From Naganishia liquefaciens (lineage: Eukaryota; Basidiomycota; Tremellomycetes; Filobasidiales; Filobasidiaceae), in contig BLZA01000013.1 of assembly GCA_013423385.1 (NCBI GenBank), forward strand, positions 372,001 to 436,000: a DNA stretch of 64,000 nt, given 5' to 3'. Of the stretch, positions 58,869 through 64,000 are shown in pieces (within the stretch, counting starts at the first letter, position 1; each line of letters begins with the position of its first letter). A program made the translations under genes and the position numbers. The notes below the pieces were generated by a model. That model searched no databases and was not told where the DNA came from. It was given only the letters and a program-made list of their open reading frames with translations.

Positions 58869-59993
58869 ATGACCTGTGTACAGTCGACTCTACCAGTATT
58901 CTCCTACCACGATATGAACCGTGAACAAGCACTGCACGTTGGCGACAAGCCCACCTTTCATCACCCGAATATGCTGGAAGACATAAGATTCACCTTCAGC
59001 ATATGGCATCAACCCAACGCGCAGAGGGAAGTCCGCGTACAAGGAAGCGACATCGAGGCTCGTGCGAGGACGAAATCTCGGCTCGCGAGGGCAACAGCCC
59101 CGTTCACATGGCTGCCGCTACTTCCCATCGAGACAACCATCGAGACCGAACAACGCCGGCAGGATTATGTTGTCCCCACAGGACTCTCTCTTGTCCCACC
59201 GATGAGCGACGACATCCACCTTCCGGCCACACCCAGCTTGGTCCGACGCGCATCGGCTGTTATTGGTGACGTGCAGGCGGATACACCGTCTTCGAGGAAG
59301 AAGCAGCGAATGACAAGCGAAGAGCGGGACCTAGAGGATGTGGAACGATCGATGGGACAGCGGCATGTTGCCCCTGATGTCGAAAGGAACAGAAAGGAGG
59401 TGACCGGTATGAGGATTCAGAGGGTGCGGATGAGGGATGTCGATGTCGTGGAGGATTTCTTGGTAAGTAGCACTTTGCGCATTGGCGGATTTCGCATGCT
59501 GTATTGACGGCTCGCATTATCGCAGGACCAATTCTTGCCAGAGTTTGGAACGGGCGTGTCGTTGCGAATCCTTTTGAACACCCCCGGCGTGTCCGCGTTG
59601 GCCGTGCAAGCGATACCACACGATCAAGACATCGAAAACGACGCCCAGGAGGGTTTCTCGACTGACATGCTCGATCCAACACAGCCAATCTTGGCATTGG
59701 TGGTGTACCGCAAGACACGGTTCAACAAGGAGCAAGTGACGACACACATGCAAGCCATCGCCGTCCATCCTTCCTCTCGGCGTCTCGGTCTGGGCCAGCG
59801 ATTGGTACGGGAAGCGCTAGAAGACAGTCGACACGAGGTGCAGAGTGTCGTAGCGCCGAGGATCCGCTTGAAGGCGGAGGGGTACGACGGGAACGGGAGT
59901 CGCGAGTTCTGGCAGAGGTGTATCGCGGGGCTGCGGGTGTCCTCTCGGCGGATCGGGTTCAGGCGAGGATGGATTGGGGAGGCACAGTTGTAA
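58869..59993 (+). CDS. GNAT-family N-acetyltransferase with a long N-terminal extension
   Basis: The C-terminal half is a GNAT fold: RIQRVRMRDVDVVEDFLDQF, ILALVVYRKTRFNKEQV, and the acetyl-CoA motif MQAIAVHPSSRRLGLGQ with its RxxGxG core, then EFWQRCIAGL. The first ~150 residues (MTCVQSTLPVFSYHDMNREQ onward) are basic and Ser/Pro-rich with SSRKKQRMTSEE, a possible nuclear signal. One intron (GTAAGT donor at 59464, acceptor near 59523) joins VEDFL to DQFLPEF. Substrate is unknown. The N-terminal extension might be shorter if a downstream Met starts the protein. Confidence 0.7.
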
Positions 59994-60223
59994 ACATTTT
60001 GTAAGGGTATGCAAGGTAATCCTGGTTTGCATCAAGCACAACGAAGCCACTTTGGTATATGTTGTACGCACCTGTATTTATCTTACCCAAGCCTGAATTG
60101 CTTGAATTGCTGAATCGCTTGCTGTACCTCGGCGCCCGCTGAAAGCGCGATTGCTGTACATGCCGCAAAGCAGTGACGTCACGCCCCGTCCAGCCGATCC
60201 CCGCGGGTCGAGGTTTCAGGCGG

Positions 60224-60230
60224 TATATAA
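60224..60230 (+). promoter_or_regulatory. TATA box of the BLI-3-like gene
   Basis: TATATAA lies 49-55 bases before the ATG, a typical distance for a compact fungal promoter. Confidence 0.6.
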
Positions 60231-60278
60231 ACGTCCTCGACGTCGCGTCATTGCCCGTAAGCCGGTCGTCCGCTAGAA

Positions 60279-61111
60279 ATGCTATCCATCGTCACACGGC
60301 GCACACTACTCCGCTCTTCCACGCCCATCACCGCTTTCCGAACTTTTCAGACTACCTCTATCAAAATGGGAAACGACGAGTATGGCGCATTCTCTCCTTC
60401 TTCCGCATCTTTGTGCTGATCTCGTCTTTTAGATACTCCAAGCAGTCTCAGGACGAGAATGTTCCGTTGCAGGACAAGGTTGCCGAGGTCCAGGGCATCA
60501 TGAAGAAGGTTGGAACCTCCATGTTGACCACCGTCGGAACCGATGGAAAGAGCTTGGTAAGTCTGGACTGCGTCTTCTAGCGGTCCTGTCATACTCATTC
60601 TCGCGCTACAGCACTCACGAGCCATGTATCCCTCGAGCACCGACAAGCTTCAGCTCGTCTACATCTATGACAACACCTCGCACAAGGACGATGAGATGAA
60701 GCAGGACCAGGCCGTCAACGTTTCCTTCCTCGAGCCTGTCGGAGGGGACTGGATCTCCGTTGCCGGTAACGCTATCACAACGTCGGATCGATCCGAGGTC
60801 GCCAAGTACTACAGCGCTGCGACCAAGGCTTGGTTCGCTGACTTGGGTGACGGAGTCCACGATGGATCCGGAAACGACCCGCGGGTCTCGGTCTTGAAGG
60901 TCAAGCCCTCGGAAATTCGATACTACGCTCGAAAGGAGACCCTGCTGACTCAGGCTGCCGAGGTCGCGGCCAAGGCGTTCGGCACCGGTCAGATGGCCAC
61001 CCCAGGTGCCATCCGAACCATCACCGGCAAGGAGGTAAGTCTTGTTGGCACTGCCGTGCCACCTAGTACTGTGGACTGATTACGGTGTTATCGTAGGTCG
61101 AGTCTCTGTAA
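60279..61111 (+). CDS. BLI-3-like pyridoxamine-5'-phosphate-oxidase-fold stress protein
   Basis: The fold is that of flavin-binding pyridoxamine-phosphate-oxidase-like general stress proteins, including Neurospora BLI-3. The N-terminus MLSIVTRRTLLRSSTPITAF is Arg/Ser-rich and lacks acids, like a mitochondrial presequence, and is followed by RTFQTTSIKMGNDE. A second ATG at MGNDE could start a cytosolic form. Conserved parts: GIMKKVGTSMLTTVGTDGKS, SRAMYPSS, VNVSFLEPVGGDWISVAGNA, YYSAATKAWFADLGDGVHDG and DPRVSVLKVKPSEIRYYARK. The end is ITGKEVESL with TAA at 61109-61111. A TATA box precedes it closely. Binding of FMN is inferred. Confidence 0.82.
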
Positions 61112-61418
61112 AGTCCCTTTGAAATCCAGCAAACGTTGTAAATATAAAAGCATAATGAATCGCGAATCATGACGGGAACAACTGAGCTGCATAGATATTA
61201 TCGCCACCTCTGTAATGTGCGCTGGTATCTCGGAACAGCACCAGCATTTGAGTATGACACGCTCTCACCGCCATCACAACTCGTCCCCGTTCGACTTCGT
61301 TGGCTCCATTTTTTCCAACCTTTTCGTCCTTTAAATCCACATATACAACTATCGGATTGTTTTTCGACCATGCGTGGCCAGGTCTGTATTTATGCGTCAA
61401 AATACATTGCCGCCTAGC
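61112..61418. other. Convergent 3' region
   Basis: About 307 bases lie between the convergent stops of the BLI-3-like gene and the Nudix gene. An AATATAAAAG segment near 61141 is a likely polyadenylation context. No gene is seen. Confidence 0.5.
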
Positions 61419-62732
61419 CTAGAGTGCTGGAGCCGGCGTATCGTTCACGCCATGTCGAGTCTCCAAAGCTGGCAAGGTTGAAGCAGCGTCCGTGATCTCG
61501 CCATGCCGTGCCGAGGCTTGGGGCACCTGAGGATTAACCTTGCCTTCCGCCACTGCCACTTTCACAGCATCATAGAACGGCATCTGGCCATCGGCGTAAC
61601 GCGCGACAACGGTAGGTCGACCGTAGGCGATTTCCGCCACTGTGAGAGTGATGTCACAGGTCAAGCCTTTCTGCTCATTGGTTGCTGTCAGTCAACGACG
61701 ATATTTGTCTCAGGAGTTCAGCGTACCATCGGCGTATGGGTGGTACGGAAGCGGTTCATCCGGTAGCCCGACGTTTTCAACCAGTCCGTATCCGTGTGAT
61801 TCTAAAAGCCCCTTGAGTGATTGTACCAATTGCACTCCAGAACTACCCACGTAGATTTCCTCCTCGTAGGGCCAGTCGGGGCCGCCGCGTTCAGCCAATG
61901 TACCCCATTCTTCCTTCCACTGCGCTGTCAGGCAGTATTCCAACGGCATGGACCAGATGGCCCCTACCTCATCCGGCGAGGGGGCAAGAGATTTCACCAA
62001 TTCGTGATTGGATATTAAATATATGACAGCTGAAAACAGCCCTCGTGAGCTTACTTCCAACGTGCAAATGTCTCCGACACTTACGAAATACGATGATCTT
62101 GTATTTTGACAAGAATGGCTCGAGCTGAGTTACGTAGTGCAGATCGCGATGGTATCCCATCGGCAGACCGACTTCCTCGAACGCCTCTCGCCGCTGTTCT
62201 TAATGTCAACACGCTTTCGACTAAATAAACGAAGTCTCTACTGACTGCAGCGAATTCCGGGGAAATGTCTGTCGGGTCGACCTTTCCTCCTGGGAACGCC
62301 TGTAGTGTGCGAAATGTGCAATGCATCAGCGCAAGTCAGGCGTGGAGTCCACCTGCGATTTGCTTACGGTCTGATTAGGATGAGCTCTGTACGATTATGA
62401 AGTCATCAGCTTGCAATCGCTCCGTTTCATCAGCACGGCCGCTTACCGCATTGTTTTCGCCCGCGTAGTGAGCAGAACATGTAAACCCTCCATCCCTGGT
62501 CGTTCGAAAAGCCCCACGAACACTGCGGCAGCACGATTATTACCTATGCTATTCATTCAGATATGAAGACGGATCAACAAGCGGTGCCAAGGTAGGCATC
62601 GTGAAATAGTACTACTCACTCAATGTCGTCCACTTCTGCACGATGTTGAAGCAGTCTACGAATGCATTCCTGCGAAGAGTCACTGAGACTCCGGATATGC
62701 TGCTCCTGCACGGTATTCCGAAAGTCCAGCAT
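61419..62732 (-). CDS. PCD1: Nudix CoA diphosphatase, Pcd1-like
   Basis: Pcd1 hydrolyses CoA and oxidised CoA in peroxisomes. The start MLDFRNTVQEQHIRSLSDSS at 62732 is followed by NNRAAAVFVGLFERPGMEGL, TAFPGGKVDPTD and the Nudix box RREAFEEVGLPMGYHRD, with the GGK..REAFEEVGL pattern complete. Then come HYVTQLEPFLSKYKIIV, ISNHELVKSLAPSPDEVGAI, WSMPLEYCLT and a C-terminal CDITLTVAEIAYGRPTVVAR block, ending PAPAL at 61419. About seven exons are needed. I see no clear PTS1 at the C-terminus. The CoA specificity is inferred from similarity to the PCD1 group. Confidence 0.82.
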
Positions 62733-63385
62733 GACGTAGATCGACCCTTCAGAATACTAATCTGATTGAATGGTCTCTCGATTGAGAGTGGTGCACAAGC
62801 TTGTTCAGCAGTGTTCCATCCGCTGGCCGGGACGTGAGAGAGACGCGCCGGGCTTTGCGAATTCGCAACAGACCGTCAAGAGAGCGCTAGTACTTTAGAG
62901 CGTCAACAGAGATTTCTGCAAACAATAGTCTGGGCGAGTGTTACGCCGATCAGCCCGCTGCGCAAACTCATTCTTGGTCATGAAACAGTCAAGCATTCAT
63001 CCTGGATGCTCTAGCACGGACCGCTCCATCGGCTATCGCCCTGTTCCGCTCGTTTGTTTTGTTTCATGTTGTCTTGCGAATACACGTCATTGCTTTCTTT
63101 GGTTATGTCACCGCTGTACCTCTCCAGGCCTCTTAGAGCGTTTTCTGTTCGCAACAGCCAATTGACCAGCGGAGTGGTAGCCTTTCGATGTATAACGTTC
63201 ATGTTTGCTGAGTTACAATGCGTGCTTATTGCACGAGGAAGCTCTGAGTCGTTATCTCTCAGAACGTACGAGACATCGCGCCGGTGTTTCGGCGGGACTC
63301 GCAATCAATGCAAGACACACCGAATGGCTACCTCTGTCCTGTTCTAAGATCCATGTTATCCCTGAGTGCCTCGCGACTATCCTCT
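62733..63385. other. Intergenic region upstream of PCD1
   Basis: About 650 bases lie between the PCD1 start and the CAP gene stop, both minus. No gene or repeat is seen; short frames lack motifs. Confidence 0.45.
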
Positions 63386-64000
63386 CTAAACAGGTCGTCC
63401 GACCTGGGTGGCGAATTGCCCAAGATAGTTTCCGGGTTTGTAGTATTCGCAAATGAGATAGCTGCTAGAGGACTGCAAAGTGGAAATATGAGCGCTTCGC
63501 CTGGAGGTGGCTTGTGCGCAATGACACTCACAGAAGCCTGGTATAGGGTTTTAGCGGGACAGGTAATCAAAGCACATCCGAGCTGCGTGGTAGACTTCCA
63601 AACCATCTGCAAATGAGGAGAAGCAGTTCTCAGTCTTTCCATGCTCGTCTGTGTTCAGCACAACAACCCACCTGGGTGAAGTGTCCCGTTGTCGGACTGA
63701 AAGTGGGATTGTTGTAGTCGTATTGAGCTGTAGTAAATTGTCCACGATCTTAGCCTCGTCACCCACGCCGCCTGTGCGTGACCGACTTACCAGCTTCTTT
63801 CTCCCAACCGGTTAGTCCGGTTCCGATGGGATCAGAGTAGCCGTAGGAGGATGCGAGATTCTCTCCGTAAGGCCCTCCGCTGAGCACGTCCAACAGAGAT
63901 CAGAATAGCTCTCTGAGATGCGAACAACAAGAACTGACGAGTGAGCGAATTTGCATTGACTGGCATAGTTCTTGGCGAAAGTCGCCAGTGTTGCATTCCA
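63386..64000 (-). CDS. CAP/PR-1 (SCP/TAPS) domain secreted protein, partial
   Basis: Only the C-terminal part lies in the window; the gene continues past 64000. Reading from the edge: WNATLATFAKNYASQCKFAHS, then GGPYGENLASSYGYSDPIGT and GLTGWEKEAG, then FTQVVWKSTTQLGCALITC and EYYKPGNYLGQFATQVGRPV with TAG at 63386-63388. These are the CAP signature motifs (HS...GENLA, HFTQVVW, YYKPGN). The His of CAP motif 1 is present (FAHS). Fungal PR-1-like proteins of this type are usually secreted sterol-binding factors. The signal peptide is out of view. Confidence 0.88.

Noticed and set aside
1-64000. CRISPR arrays, bacterial operons, proviral or LTR elements
   Set aside because: No spaced repeat arrays, Shine-Dalgarno-led gene trains, reverse-transcriptase/integrase motifs or paired long terminal repeats were seen; the sequence is ordinary fungal nuclear DNA.

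Overview
The window is fungal nuclear DNA, most likely from a basidiomycete yeast of the Tremellomycetes (Cryptococcus/Kwoniella-like). The reasons are split genes on both strands, mostly short introns of about 50-65 nt with GTNNGT donors and CTNAC-type branch sites, short intergenic gaps, and protein sequences that read like basidiomycete versions of conserved fungal families. The organism call is inferred from protein recall and gene structure; I could not run a search. I found no recognisable provirus, LTR element or intact transposon.

Layout, left to right. VPS52 (GARP tethering complex, 3' part only, +) converges on EFR3 (plasma-membrane anchor of the PI4-kinase complex, -). Next come an uncharacterised NTF2-like protein (-) and the inner-nuclear-membrane protein IMA1 (-), then the fluoride exporter FEX1 (+), a PPG1-type phosphatase (+), a 2.5 kb gene-free stretch, the exo-1,3-beta-glucanase EXG1 (+), an HD-domain hydrolase (-), BET4 (Rab geranylgeranyltransferase alpha, +), a KE4-type ZIP zinc transporter (+), a glutathione S-transferase-like protein (+), the Cys-Gly dipeptidase DUG1 (+) and a mucin-like single-pass cell-wall sensor (+).

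The middle holds an intron-bearing tRNA-Leu(CAA) (-), SAD1 (spliceosomal pseudo-deubiquitinase, -), a large acidic low-complexity protein (-), the Rag GTPase GTR2 (-) divergent from a glutamate-cysteine ligase modifier-subunit homologue (+), COX15 (heme A synthase, +) and the battenin homologue BTN1/CLN3 (+). The right part has an NRPS-like adenylating reductase (A-PCP-R, -), PCK1 (PEP carboxykinase, -), a GNAT acetyltransferase (+), a BLI-3/pyridoxamine-oxidase-like stress protein (+), a PCD1-like Nudix CoA diphosphatase (-) and a truncated CAP/PR-1 secreted protein (-) at the edge.

This is mostly an ordinary housekeeping region with no operon-like logic. Two loose themes recur: glutathione and redox (the ligase modifier, DUG1, the GST-like protein) and surface or TOR/lipid signalling (EFR3, GTR2, EXG1, the mucin-like sensor). 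The most unusual signal is splicing. DUG1 needs at least five exons of 9-18 nt. The NTF2-like gene has three consecutive exons of 14, 17 and 14 nt. The GST-like gene has a 14-nt exon, and BET4 seems to carry its ATG alone at the end of exon 1. Two GC-AG introns are forced by reading phase and a third is probable.
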